Positions 44,871 to 53,253 of a stretch of 59,889 nt of DNA are shown here, piece by piece; within the stretch, counting starts at the first letter, position 1; each line of letters starts with the position of its first letter. Under the pieces are notes generated by a model that worked only from the letters and a program-made list of their open reading frames with translations, was not told the origin of the DNA and searched no databases. Where the stretch lies: the IMG/VR virus record IMGVR_UViG_3300042373_000763, positions 1-59,889 of that record, one strand, 5' to 3'. The translations under genes and the position numbers were made by a program. The stretch comes from a virus.

Positions 44871-45536
44871 ATGAATGTGAAATTGATATCATACACACAG
44901 GGTATAGACGGTAAAGATTTGTTAGAACAGGTTGCATTTGCAGCCAGAGTCTCAAATCCTGCCAATCAAAATAATACCGAAACATCTGAAAAGTTGGTTC
45001 GTTATCTTATCAAAAATCAACATTGGTCACCACTAGAAATGGTGAACGTATGTTTGGAAATAAACACAACACGGGATATAGCAAGACAAATTTTAAGGCA
45101 TCGTTCCTTTTCCTTTCAGGAATTTAGTCAACGATATGCGGAGGCGACTCAATTAGGTTTTGAACTAAAAGAAGCAAGGATGCAAGACTTGAAGAATCGT
45201 CAAAATTCAGTTGTAGTTGATGCAGCTGATGAAGATGCAAGATTACTTGCTATAGAATGGGAACGTGCTCAGAAACGTGTACTGTATGCGGTTGAAAAGG
45301 AGTATAAGTGGGCTATTGAGAACGGTATTGCAAAGGAACAAGCGAGAGCAGTACTGCCAGAGGGTATGACAGGTTCACGTTTGTATATGAATGGAACGCT
45401 TCGTTCTTGGGTTCACTATATACAACTCCGAAGCGCAAACGGGACACAGAAAGAACATCAAGATGTTGCATTGGCTTGTGCTGATGTTATTGAGCCAATT
45501 TTCCCCATGATTAAGGAGTACACCAATGGACAGTAA
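44871..45536 (+). CDS. thyX: Flavin-dependent thymidylate synthase ThyX
   Basis: A 221-residue protein with the ThyX motif R76-H-R-x7-S86 in RHRSFSFQEFSQRY. AVLPEGMTGSRLYMNGTLRSWVHYIQLR supplies the C-terminal dUMP and FAD-binding residues. It makes dTMP from dUMP using methylene-folate and NADPH; dUMP comes from the dCMP deaminase at 7.5 kb. Its end overlaps the MazG-like gene by 11 bases. Confidence 0.96.
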   Translation: MNVKLISYTQGIDGKDLLEQVAFAARVSNPANQNNTETSEKLVRYLIKNQHWSPLEMVNVCLEINTTRDIARQILRHRSFSFQEFSQRYAEATQLGFELKEARMQDLKNRQNSVVVDAADEDARLLAIEWERAQKRVLYAVEKEYKWAIENGIAKEQARAVLPEGMTGSRLYMNGTLRSWVHYIQLRSANGTQKEHQDVALACADVIEPIFPMIKEYTNGQ

Positions 45537-45885
45537 GAATGATGTAAGAGTTTTTATGGATGCATGTGACCAAAAGGCAAGAGATTTTGGACCACAATCT
45601 GAACTGTATGTAGACCTGATAATGGAAGAATTTAGGGAACTTATTACAGCATATGGCAACAGAGACCCCGTAGAGATTGCTGATGCTTGTGCTGATTTGA
45701 AATGGGTAATTGAGGGTTTAGAACACACACTCAATATACCACAACAAGAAGTTTGGAACGAAGTTGCACGTAGCAATTTGGCCAAAATTTCTGAAAACGG
45801 AAAAGTAATAAAAAGAGAAGATGGCAAGGTATTAAAACCTGAAGGATGGACGCCACCTAACATTCAAGCAATTATAAGAAAGTAA
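45526..45885 (+). CDS. MazG-like all-alpha NTP pyrophosphohydrolase
   Basis: A 119-residue protein. DLIMEEFRELITAYG with EIADACADLKWVIEG gives the E-x-x-E-x12-28-E-x-x-D metal site of the all-alpha NTP-PPase superfamily. The C-terminal GKVIKREDGKVLKPEGWTPPNI recalls PRA-PH-type relatives. It probably hydrolyses dNTPs or modified nucleotides, controlling the pool or alarmone levels. Confidence 0.87.
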   Translation: MDSKNDVRVFMDACDQKARDFGPQSELYVDLIMEEFRELITAYGNRDPVEIADACADLKWVIEGLEHTLNIPQQEVWNEVARSNLAKISENGKVIKREDGKVLKPEGWTPPNIQAIIRK

Positions 45886-45889
45886 AAAT

Positions 45890-47680
45890 ATGGAATATAT
45901 GGGTATCAAAATAGACTTGGAAAAAGATAAACTATTTGATGAATTAGGAATTAAAAGATTACAAGAGTCTTACATGCGTGATGATGAAACATCACCACAA
46001 CAGAGGTTTGCATATGTATCATCGTCATTCGGAAGTAATCCTGAACACGCTCAGCGCCTTTACAATTACTCCGCTAATCATTGGCTCAGTTATAGTACTC
46101 CAATTCTTAGCTATGGGCGTTCTAAGCGTGGTATGCCTATATCGTGCTTTCTTAACTATATTGAAGATACTGCGGAGGGTCTAGTTGATAATCTTAGCGA
46201 AACTAATTGGCTTTCTATGCTTGGCGGTGGTGTTGGTATTGGCTTCGGTATACGTAGTGCAGACGACAAGAGTACTGGTGTTATGCCGCACCTCAAAATT
46301 TACGATGCTTCATCTCTTGCTTACCGTCAGGGTCGTACTCGCCGTGGAAGTTATGCTGCTTATCTTGATATCAGTCATCCCGACATTATATCATTTTTAG
46401 AAATGCGTAAACCTACTGGTGATCCTAATGTACGATGCATGAATCTACACCATGGTGTTAACATCACTGATGATTTTATGAAACTGATTGAAAACTGTAT
46501 GTTGGATTCAGAAGCAGATGATTCATGGCCTTTGGTTGATCCAAAATCAGGAATAGTGCGTGAAACAGTTTCCGCCAAAGCTTTGTGGCAACAAATCTTA
46601 GAATTACGTATGCACACCGGTGAACCTTACATTCATTACATTGATACTAGTAATAAAATGTTACCTCAATTCCTAAAAGATAGAGGATTAAAAGTACATC
46701 AATCAAACCTATGTTCTGAAATTATTTTACCAACAAATGAGGAAAGAACTGCTGTATGTTGTTTATCATCTTTAAATTTGGAGCACTATGATGATTGGAA
46801 GAATGATACCTTGTTCCTTAAGGATGTTGCTGAAATGCTCGATAACGTTCTGGAGTTTTTTATTGTTAATGCACCTGATACCATTTCCAGGGCTATACAC
46901 TCTGCTAGTCGTGAGCGTTCTATTGGCATTGGTGCCTTAGGTTTTCATGCTTACTTGCAGAAGAACAATATTGCATTTGAAGGTGTAATGTCAAAAGTTA
47001 CAAATAATCAAATATTTAAACACATAAGGAGTAAATTAGATGAGGCTAATCAAATTCTTGGAAAAGAACGAGGGGAAGCTCCTGATGCTGTCGGCACTGG
47101 CCAGCGCTTCAGTCACCTTATGGCTATTGCTCCAAATGCTTCTTCGTCTATCATTATGGGAAACACTAGCCCTAGTGTTGAGCCTTACCGTGCTAATGCT
47201 TACCGTCAAGACACTTTATCAGGCGCATTTCTAAACAAGAATAAACATCTAGATAAAATTATCCAAAAACACGCTGAGATTCATCCAAACGGATGGTCAG
47301 ATGAAGTCTGGAGTAGTATCATGGCGAATGATGGTTCTGTACAACATTTAGAATGGTTGGATGAAAATGAGAGAGCTGTATTTAAAACATCCATGGAAAT
47401 TGACCAACGTTGGGTTATCGAATTGGCTGCTGACCGCCAACAATACATTGACCAAGCACAATCATTAAACTTGTTCTTCCGTCCAGATGCACATATCAAA
47501 TACATTCACGCCATACACTTTATGGCATGGAAAAAAGGATTGAAAACGCTTTACTACTGCCGTTCAGAAAAGATTGGCAAGGCAGATAAGGTATCTAAAC
47601 GTATTGAACGTCAAGTTATTAAAGAATTGGACATGGTTCAAGTAGCACAAGGAAATGATTGCATTGCTTGTGAGGGATAA
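45890..47680 (+). CDS. nrdA: Ribonucleotide reductase class I large subunit NrdA
   Basis: A 596-residue protein, shorter than E. coli NrdA because the N-terminal ATP-cone that gives overall activity control is missing. Catalytic residues include C86 (GMPISCFLNY), the radical-site NLCSEIILP (about C275), the second redox cysteine region TAVCCLSSLNLEH, MAIAPNASSSIIMGNTSPSVEP, and the C-terminal tyrosines KTLYYCRS. The terminal CIACEG carries the redox-active CxxC that thioredoxin reduces. Loss of the ATP cone means dATP would not shut it down, which suits phage DNA synthesis. Confidence 0.95.
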   Translation: MEYMGIKIDLEKDKLFDELGIKRLQESYMRDDETSPQQRFAYVSSSFGSNPEHAQRLYNYSANHWLSYSTPILSYGRSKRGMPISCFLNYIEDTAEGLVDNLSETNWLSMLGGGVGIGFGIRSADDKSTGVMPHLKIYDASSLAYRQGRTRRGSYAAYLDISHPDIISFLEMRKPTGDPNVRCMNLHHGVNITDDFMKLIENCMLDSEADDSWPLVDPKSGIVRETVSAKALWQQILELRMHTGEPYIHYIDTSNKMLPQFLKDRGLKVHQSNLCSEIILPTNEERTAVCCLSSLNLEHYDDWKNDTLFLKDVAEMLDNVLEFFIVNAPDTISRAIHSASRERSIGIGALGFHAYLQKNNIAFEGVMSKVTNNQIFKHIRSKLDEANQILGKERGEAPDAVGTGQRFSHLMAIAPNASSSIIMGNTSPSVEPYRANAYRQDTLSGAFLNKNKHLDKIIQKHAEIHPNGWSDEVWSSIMANDGSVQHLEWLDENERAVFKTSMEIDQRWVIELAADRQQYIDQAQSLNLFFRPDAHIKYIHAIHFMAWKKGLKTLYYCRSEKIGKADKVSKRIERQVIKELDMVQVAQGNDCIACEG

Positions 47681-48319
47681 ATGAAACCCACTATCGCTAT
47701 ATTCTTACATCAACCAAAATGTTCGGTACAATCTGGTAATGGAATAATTAAAGCACTAGAGACACATTACAACTTTAAAATATTTACAAAGCATGAACTA
47801 GAAAGTGATTTCTTTGATAATGTCGATATTGTTGCTTTTCCTGGTGGTTTGGGTGATAGTGATAGTTTTGATTTTTTATTTAAAGATAATCGTAGTCGCA
47901 TTTCTGATTTTATTCATAATGGCGGCCGCTACCTGGGAATTTGCATGGGTGCTTATTGGGCTGGTAATAGTTATTTCAATTTTCTTGATAATGTAGAAGT
48001 TGAACAATATATAACACGACCAAATACCGACACACGTAGGCCTCATGCAAAGAACTTAAAAATTGAATGGTTGGGTAAACAGGAGAAGATGTTCTTTTAT
48101 GATGGTTGTGCCTTTGGACCAGGACAGTATGAAATTATTGCAAAGTATATGAATGATGATCCGATGGCCATTATTCAGAACAGGATAGGTTTAATTGGTT
48201 GTCATCCTGAAAGTCAACCACATTGGTATAAATCATATAGTTGGATGAGAGGCCTCTATCACAATGGAGAACATCATAAACTATTATTAGAATTCACAAA
48301 TAAATTAATGGAGAGATAA
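47681..48319 (+). CDS. Class I glutamine amidotransferase-like protein (BPL_N type)
   Basis: A 212-residue protein. IVAFPGGLGDSDSFDFLF and GGRYLGICMGAYWAG (nucleophile C88) match the class I amidotransferase-like fold, and IGLIGCHPESQPHWY provides the conserved H and E. The closest pattern is the N-terminal domain of eukaryotic biotin-protein ligase. No synthase partner is encoded next to it. It starts directly at the nrdA stop and lies between nrdA and thioredoxin, so a nucleotide role is possible. Confidence 0.82.
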   Translation: MKPTIAIFLHQPKCSVQSGNGIIKALETHYNFKIFTKHELESDFFDNVDIVAFPGGLGDSDSFDFLFKDNRSRISDFIHNGGRYLGICMGAYWAGNSYFNFLDNVEVEQYITRPNTDTRRPHAKNLKIEWLGKQEKMFFYDGCAFGPGQYEIIAKYMNDDPMAIIQNRIGLIGCHPESQPHWYKSYSWMRGLYHNGEHHKLLLEFTNKLMER

Positions 48320-48320
48320 G

Positions 48321-48563
48321 ATGAAGATATTAAGATTTACAGCATCATGGTGTGGGCCATGCAAATCATTATCAATGAATTTAGAACAAGCAAATTTACA
48401 AATGCCAATTGAAGTTATTGATATTGATGTTCAGTCCGATGTTGCAGTTGAATATGGAATTCGTGGTGTACCGACATTAGTGATGTTGGATGAAAACATT
48501 GAGGTTAAACGATTGGTTGGTTCTAAAACCATCACAGAACTAAAAGAGTGGGCTACAGTATGA
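48321..48563 (+). CDS. Thioredoxin
   Basis: An 80-residue short thioredoxin with the active site WCGPC in FTASWCGPCKSL, the cis-proline in GIRGVPTLVML, and the C-terminal VKRLVGSKTITELKEW. It is the electron donor for ribonucleotide reductase, and it sits between nrdA and nrdB. The stop overlaps the nrdB start. Confidence 0.95.
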   Translation: MKILRFTASWCGPCKSLSMNLEQANLQMPIEVIDIDVQSDVAVEYGIRGVPTLVMLDENIEVKRLVGSKTITELKEWATV

Positions 48564-49546
48564 TTAAAAAAGTTGATTCAAGACTTACAGATGAAAGAAA
48601 CAGTTTTAAACCTTTCAATTATCCATGGGCATATGATGCTTGGTTGAAACATGAACAATCACATTGGCTTCACACAGAAGTTCCAATGATGGAAGACGTT
48701 AAAGATTGGAAAAAGAAACTAAGCAAAGAAGAAAAACAATTTCTTACACATATCTTTAGATTCTTTACACAAGGCGACATTGACGTTGCTGGTGGTTATG
48801 TAAAGAACTATTTACCATATTTCCCTCAACCAGAAGTTCGCATGATGTTGTTAGGTTTTGCTGCAAGAGAAGCATTACACGTTGCTGCTTACAGTCATCT
48901 AATCGAAACACTTGGTTTACCAGAAGCCACTTATAACCAGTTCTTAGACTATCAAGAAATGAAAGATAAACACGATTATGTGTTAGACCTTTCCTCTAAG
49001 AATGGTGATGCCGCTTCAACTGCAACCCACATCGCCGTGTTCAGTGCTTTCACTGAAGGGATGCAGTTGTTCTCCTCTTTCATCATGTTATTGAACTTTC
49101 CACGCACAGGTAAGATGAAAGGTATGGGACAGATTGTTACTTGGTCAATTGTTGATGAAACACAACATGCTGAGTCAATGATTAAATTATTCCGTACCTA
49201 CATAGAAGAAAACAAAGAGATATGGAATGATGAACTTAAAGGCCGTATTTACAGCATTGCAGAAAAGATGGTTGAATTGGAAGATAAGTTTATTGACCTC
49301 GCCTTTTCTATGGGCGCTATGGACGGTCTATCTAGTGAAGATGTCAAAAAGTACATTCGTTATATTGCTGATAGGCGCCTTATATCTCTTGGTCTTAAAG
49401 GCATTTTTAAAGTGAAGAAGAATCCATTACCTTGGGTTGAAGAAATGATTAACGCACCAACACACACAAACTTCTTTGAGAACCGTGCAACTGATTATGC
49501 TAAAGGTGCATTGTCCGGAGATTGGGGCGATGTGTGGGCAAACTAA
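48560..49546 (+). CDS. nrdB: Ribonucleotide reductase class I small subunit NrdB
   Basis: A 328-residue diiron protein. E104-ALH107-VAAY111 gives two iron ligands and the radical tyrosine; further ligands are in the early WLHTEVPMMED and the later DETQHAES. The Y111 is present, so this is a conventional tyrosyl-radical subunit. It generates the radical used by NrdA. The ATG at 48560 overlaps the thioredoxin stop (ATGA). Confidence 0.96.
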   Translation: MIKKVDSRLTDERNSFKPFNYPWAYDAWLKHEQSHWLHTEVPMMEDVKDWKKKLSKEEKQFLTHIFRFFTQGDIDVAGGYVKNYLPYFPQPEVRMMLLGFAAREALHVAAYSHLIETLGLPEATYNQFLDYQEMKDKHDYVLDLSSKNGDAASTATHIAVFSAFTEGMQLFSSFIMLLNFPRTGKMKGMGQIVTWSIVDETQHAESMIKLFRTYIEENKEIWNDELKGRIYSIAEKMVELEDKFIDLAFSMGAMDGLSSEDVKKYIRYIADRRLISLGLKGIFKVKKNPLPWVEEMINAPTHTNFFENRATDYAKGALSGDWGDVWAN

Positions 49547-49555
49547 AGGAAACAT

Positions 49556-49744
49556 ATGACAACAAGAACAATAACAGCGGAGTGTAGTAACTGCGAATCC
49601 AGTTACGATGTAATTTTTATGGAAGAACTAGTATCAGAAGAATTACCTGAGTTTTGCCCGTTTTGTGGCGAAACGATTGATTCATTATCCGAAGACGAAT
49701 ATATAGAGGATGATGAACTCAATGATAATGAAAAATGGGACTGA
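49556..49744 (+). CDS. Small zinc-ribbon protein
   Basis: A 62-residue protein with CSNC near the N terminus and CPFCGE after about 20 residues, followed by an acidic tail (SEDEYIEDDELNDNEKWD). It may bind zinc and act as a transcription or DNA-binding adaptor; similar small proteins follow nrdB in related phages. Confidence 0.82.
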   Translation: MTTRTITAECSNCESSYDVIFMEELVSEELPEFCPFCGETIDSLSEDEYIEDDELNDNEKWD

Positions 49745-50148
49745 ACTGGACATATAAAGACAAAGAATTTATAGAAGAATTGATTGGTGACAATTATGGT
49801 TTTGTGTATCTTATAACCAACAATGCAACAAATAAAAAATACATTGGTAAGAAGTTTTTCTATTCCTCAAAGACTAGGCAAGTGAAAGGTAAGAAGAAAC
49901 GATTCAAAGTTTCCTCTGACTGGCAAACTTATTACGGTAGTAACGAGGAATTGAAAAAAGATGTTATAATACACGGACTAGATTCGTTTAGCCGAGAAAT
50001 TATACATCTATGTAAAAGCAAAGGTGAGTGTGGTTATCTTGAAGCAAAAGAACAGTTTGTAAATGGTGCTCTGGAGACAGATGATTATTACAATTCTTGG
50101 ATTATGGTAAGAGTAAGAAAATCACACATTAAAGGATTACAATGTTAG
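49735..50148 (+). CDS. GIY-YIG nuclease-like protein
   Basis: A 137-residue protein. GFVYLITNNATNKKYIGKKFF is the GIY-YIG motif pair (here FVY...YIG), followed by the conserved lysine/arginine segment and SDWQTYYGSNEELKKDV, with a later acidic residue in LEAKEQF. Standalone GIY-YIG proteins of this pattern are common in T4-like phages and may be homing-type or repair nucleases. Confidence 0.85.
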   Translation: MGLNWTYKDKEFIEELIGDNYGFVYLITNNATNKKYIGKKFFYSSKTRQVKGKKKRFKVSSDWQTYYGSNEELKKDVIIHGLDSFSREIIHLCKSKGECGYLEAKEQFVNGALETDDYYNSWIMVRVRKSHIKGLQC

Positions 50149-50486
50149 ATTATTTGAAGGAGGTTGGTGGGGAATTTGATGCTTTATTTTTCTTGCCAAT
50201 GGAAGAAGAAGATAGTATCAACATTATGACTAACAAATATAAAAATCCAGGACAACCAATAAAAGGAAACATAATTGGCGATTGGTGGCACATTTTGTTG
50301 TTTAAATGCAACGAAGAAAATGGCCAAGTCGAGGACCTTGATATCTTTGATGCCATATTTGCCGATCCTAGGGAATACATATCCGGACTGATTCCCCAAG
50401 GTTGGTATGGTTTAATTGCAAAGAAAACCACAACCTCCCACAATTTTTTAGATGATGCTATTGACAAATTCAAGTCAATGATGTAA
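50142..50486 (+). CDS. Hypothetical acidic protein
   Basis: A 114-residue protein (MLDYLKEVGGEFDALFFLPMEEEDS..., IGDWWHILLFKCNEENGQ, GWYGLIAKKTTTSHNF). No motif is recognised. It overlaps the GIY-YIG gene by 7 bases, supporting coding. Confidence 0.65.
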   Translation: MLDYLKEVGGEFDALFFLPMEEEDSINIMTNKYKNPGQPIKGNIIGDWWHILLFKCNEENGQVEDLDIFDAIFADPREYISGLIPQGWYGLIAKKTTTSHNFLDDAIDKFKSMM

Positions 50487-50515
50487 AATATGGATATCTA
50501 AACTGAAAGTACATT

Positions 50516-51379
50516 ATGATTCTTGTTGACCTTAACCAGGTATTGTTAGCCGGACTTATGGCACAAATTGCCAGTCAAAAAGGTGTTAAATTAGAAGAAG
50601 GCCTTATCAGACACATGGTCCTGAATATACTCAGGACTCACCTAAAGAACTTCCGAGAAGAATATGGTGAAGTTGTACTGTGTGCTGACAACCGTAAATA
50701 CTGGCGCAAGGAATTCTTTCCTTTCTACAAAGCCGGCCGTAAAAAAACCAGAGAGAAGTCTGAACTCGACTGGCATTTAATCTTTGATATGCTTTCCAAG
50801 TTTAAGCAAGAGCTCAGAGATAATTTCCCTTACAAAGTCATTGATGTTGAGGGTGCAGAGGCTGATGATATCATCGGTACACTTGTACCACGACATATCA
50901 TGCATGAAAACATCCTAATCATTTCAAGTGATGGTGATTTCTTGCAATTACAGATGTATAACGGCCGAAGTGAGTATACCGTTAAACAATATAATCCTGC
51001 ACAGAAGAAATTTCTCATTTCTAAGAATCCACTTGATGAATTGAAAGAAAAAATCATTCATGGTGATAAAGGTGATGGCATTCCAAATATTATTTCACCG
51101 AGTGACACATTTGTGCGTGAGATTCGTCAGAAGGTTATGACAGAATCCAAACTTACAAAATTCATGGGTCAAGACTATAGTGAATATGATGATGAAAATG
51201 CACATATCGGTTTTTCACGTAACCAGACGTTGATTGACCTAAGAAATATACCAGGTGATATACAGACTAAAATTATAAATACTTATGAAGAAACCAAACC
51301 AGCACCTAAAGGTAAGATACTGGATTATTTAATTACAAACAAACTGAAAAGTTTAATAGATGTTATTGGGGAATTTTAA
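50516..51379 (+). CDS. rnh: RNase H / 5'-3' exonuclease (T4 Rnh, FEN family)
   Basis: A 287-residue flap-nuclease family protein. Metal-binding acids appear in MILVDLNQ (D5), VVLCADNRKYWRKEFFPFYKAGRK, VEGAEADDIIGTL and IISSDGDFLQL. The helix-hairpin-helix part includes IHGDKGDGIPNI. It removes RNA primers from Okazaki fragments together with gp43 and ligase. Confidence 0.94.
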   Translation: MILVDLNQVLLAGLMAQIASQKGVKLEEGLIRHMVLNILRTHLKNFREEYGEVVLCADNRKYWRKEFFPFYKAGRKKTREKSELDWHLIFDMLSKFKQELRDNFPYKVIDVEGAEADDIIGTLVPRHIMHENILIISSDGDFLQLQMYNGRSEYTVKQYNPAQKKFLISKNPLDELKEKIIHGDKGDGIPNIISPSDTFVREIRQKVMTESKLTKFMGQDYSEYDDENAHIGFSRNQTLIDLRNIPGDIQTKIINTYEETKPAPKGKILDYLITNKLKSLIDVIGEF

Positions 51380-51804
51380 TGAAATCGCTATATGAAGTTT
51401 TTGATGAATTTGAACTGGCTAAGAATAAAAAAGAAAGAATGGATGTAATTTCTAAAAATCTTTCACAGTCATTGGTTGATGTATTGAAATTGGCTTATCA
51501 TCCAGACATTCAATGGAAAATTAAAGAACTGCCAGAAAATTATCGTATACCAACAGATATGTTACCTGGTATTACACATGATAATATTAATGGACAAATA
51601 CGTAGAATGTATATGTTCAGAGTTGGTGATCCAACCGCAGAAAAATTAAATGAACACCGTAGAAATGAATTACTAATTCAAATGTTAGAATCAATTGAAC
51701 CACGGGAAGCAGAAGTTATATTGGGTATCTTCCAAAAAGATTTGGGAGTAAAAGGGTTAGACTATAAATTTGTAAAAGAGGCATTTCCAGACATGTTGCC
51801 ATGA
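51379..51804 (+). CDS. DUF6433-like conserved protein
   Basis: A 141-residue helical protein: MKSLYEVFDEFELAKNKKERMDVISKN, VLKLAYHPDIQWKIKELP, then ELLIQMLESIEPREAEVILGIFQKDLGVKGLDYKFVKEAFPDML. The ESI.P.EAE.....KKDL..KGL....V.EAFP pattern is conserved downstream of rnh in aquatic T4-like phages. Function unknown. Confidence 0.85.
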   Translation: MKSLYEVFDEFELAKNKKERMDVISKNLSQSLVDVLKLAYHPDIQWKIKELPENYRIPTDMLPGITHDNINGQIRRMYMFRVGDPTAEKLNEHRRNELLIQMLESIEPREAEVILGIFQKDLGVKGLDYKFVKEAFPDMLP

Positions 51805-52190
51805 CGAAAAAAGAAAACATCATTGTCTTATCAGGTGAATTCGATTACATAACTTATAATGATTTTAAATTATTAAAAACATGCAAATCTAAATGTGATT
51901 GGCTTGTTGTAGGAGTTCATTCTGACTCCTATATGGAGTTATGTCGAAATAGGACCAAAAGTACATTCGAACAAAGAAAAGAATTTGTAGAAAGTATTTC
52001 TTATGTTGATGAGGTGTTTGCTTTTAATGATTTTGATGGAACCTGCTGTAATTTACTAAAACTTATAAAACTATGTTATCCCGCATCCAATATAATCTAT
52101 GTTTCAGAAACAAACGTAGAGGATATGCCAGAAGCTCGTATTCGTGGCATCACATTCACAACATTTGAAATTATTAATCAAGGAGTTTAA
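51801..52190 (+). CDS. Cytidylyltransferase-like protein lacking HxGH
   Basis: A 129-residue protein with the order of glycerol-3-phosphate cytidylyltransferases: IIVLSGEFDYITYNDFKLLK, CDWLVVGVHSDSYM, then STFEQRKEFVESISYVDEVFAFNDFDG. The catalytic HxGH is replaced by DYITYND, so activity is doubtful. The fold may serve binding. It overlaps its neighbour by 4 bases. Confidence 0.75.
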   Translation: MTKKENIIVLSGEFDYITYNDFKLLKTCKSKCDWLVVGVHSDSYMELCRNRTKSTFEQRKEFVESISYVDEVFAFNDFDGTCCNLLKLIKLCYPASNIIYVSETNVEDMPEARIRGITFTTFEIINQGV

Positions 52191-52195
52191 TTAAA

Positions 52196-52375
52196 GTGTC
52201 TAAATTTTCTGGAAAGTTTCGCAACCAGCGAGACTATGATGATGAGAAGTATTTCCAAGAGGAAAACAGAAACAAAAAACGTCAGAAGCAACAACGAAAA
52301 CAAAAGTACTACGATGAGTATGAGTCTTTTGAATCCAATCAAAGATATAACAAATCCCAAAAAATTAATTACTGA
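52196..52375 (+). CDS. 59-residue basic glutamine-rich protein
   Basis: A GTG start at 52196 behind AAGGAG (52180s). The product MSKFSGKFRNQRDYDDEKYF... is rich in Lys, Arg, Gln and Tyr (NRNKKRQKQQRKQKYYDEYES) and is likely a helical nucleic-acid-binding or disordered protein. No family recognised. Confidence 0.65.
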   Translation: MSKFSGKFRNQRDYDDEKYFQEENRNKKRQKQQRKQKYYDEYESFESNQRYNKSQKINY

Positions 52376-52399
52376 TGTTGTAAATTAACAACACTACTA

Positions 52400-52428
52400 T
52401 TGACACTCTTTGATGGATGGTGTATAAT
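52400..52428 (+). promoter_or_regulatory. Consensus sigma70 promoter
   Basis: TTGACA at 52400-52405 and TATAAT at 52423-52428, spacer 17, with TG just before the -10 box. It opens the early operon of small genes. Confidence 0.88.
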
Positions 52429-52452
52429 ACAACCATTGTTTAGGAGATTTTT

Positions 52453-52782
52453 ATGATGATATATGTTCGAATCGCAAAGTCCAAGAAAAAACTAGGACCA
52501 AAAGCTGTGCGTGAACAATACGATGCGTGGTTGAAATCACACCAAACATCGAAACCCATCAAATCCAAAAGCAATCAACTAACATATAAACTGTCGGCAC
52601 CTGCCGGTCGTGAAACTGTGCATTATCCGTCATTAAATACAGGTAACGGTGTCGCTACTAAAGCAACACCGAAGGTTTACACTGGCACAAAAGTGATGGG
52701 AATAGCAACAATGCACAAATCAAACGCTGTTCCTGTGTTTAACAGTCAGGAAGCTGTAGAAATTTCAAAAATGAGGCGCTAA
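52453..52782 (+). CDS. Conserved small phage protein with MHKSNAVPVF motif
   Basis: A 109-residue basic protein. The end VMGIATMHKSNAVPVFNSQEAVEISKMRR is a strongly conserved motif of T4-like phages. The middle (YPSLNTGNGVATKATPKVYTGTK) is also typical. Function unknown. TAGGAGA precedes two adjacent ATG codons. Confidence 0.85.
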   Translation: MMIYVRIAKSKKKLGPKAVREQYDAWLKSHQTSKPIKSKSNQLTYKLSAPAGRETVHYPSLNTGNGVATKATPKVYTGTKVMGIATMHKSNAVPVFNSQEAVEISKMRR

Positions 52783-52783
52783 A

Positions 52784-52936
52784 ATGAGTAAGAAAATGAG
52801 TTTTGTTGTAAAATTACAACGTCCTGTGTGTCGTACACCAATCAAGCCTGTACAAGCACATAAGAATGTCGTAAAATACAGTCGTAAAGATGAGAAAAAG
52901 ACAATTTTGTCGCAAATTGCTGTTGTAGGAGACTAA
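52784..52936 (+). CDS. 50-residue basic protein
   Basis: A frame MSKKMSFVVKLQRPVCRTPIKPV... ending AVVGD. It begins one base after the previous stop, and the stop is followed by the next gene with one base between. No family recognised. Confidence 0.6.
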   Translation: MSKKMSFVVKLQRPVCRTPIKPVQAHKNVVKYSRKDEKKTILSQIAVVGD

Positions 52937-52937
52937 A

Positions 52938-53084
52938 ATGTCGCAAAACACTGAGCTAAAACAAGAACCGCAAGATCCTATTGACTGGAAATTGCTAGAT
53001 GAAGTTGTCCGTAAGTGGGCAGTACTATCAGGACATGAAGATGACCAAGATTGGTACAGGAAAATGAAGGAATATTATGAGTAA
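52938..53084 (+). CDS. 48-residue acidic protein
   Basis: MSQNTELKQEPQDPIDWKLLDEVVRKW... with a helix and a GHEDDQDWYRKMKEYYE end. AGGAGACTAAA precedes the ATG. It overlaps the next gene by 8 bases. Function unknown. Confidence 0.65.
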   Translation: MSQNTELKQEPQDPIDWKLLDEVVRKWAVLSGHEDDQDWYRKMKEYYE

Positions 53085-53253
53085 GAGATATATTATTGAT
53101 TTGCAAGAAGCGAATGACGGCACCGGCGATGCAATCTTACAATTTCCTGATGAATTGCTTGCTGAAACAGGCTGGAAAGAAGGCACTGTGTTAAATATGA
53201 GAGTTGAAGAAACTCCAACAGGCAATGTTATTATTATGACTGAGAAAAAATAA
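53077..53253 (+). CDS. 58-residue AbrB-like protein
   Basis: MSKRYIIDLQEANDGTGDAILQFPDELLAETGWKEGTVLNMRVEETPTGNVIIM: the LPDELL...GWKEGTVL.....GNVII pattern is that of swapped-hairpin AbrB/SpoVT-type proteins. Similar small proteins precede the VWA protein in related phages. It may bind DNA. Its stop overlaps the next ATG. Confidence 0.72.
   Translation: MSKRYIIDLQEANDGTGDAILQFPDELLAETGWKEGTVLNMRVEETPTGNVIIMTEKK

Noticed and set aside
51274-51281. TATAAATA inside the RNase H gene as a late promoter
   Set aside because: It is within a coding region, and no late gene starts close behind; chance is likely in AT-rich DNA.
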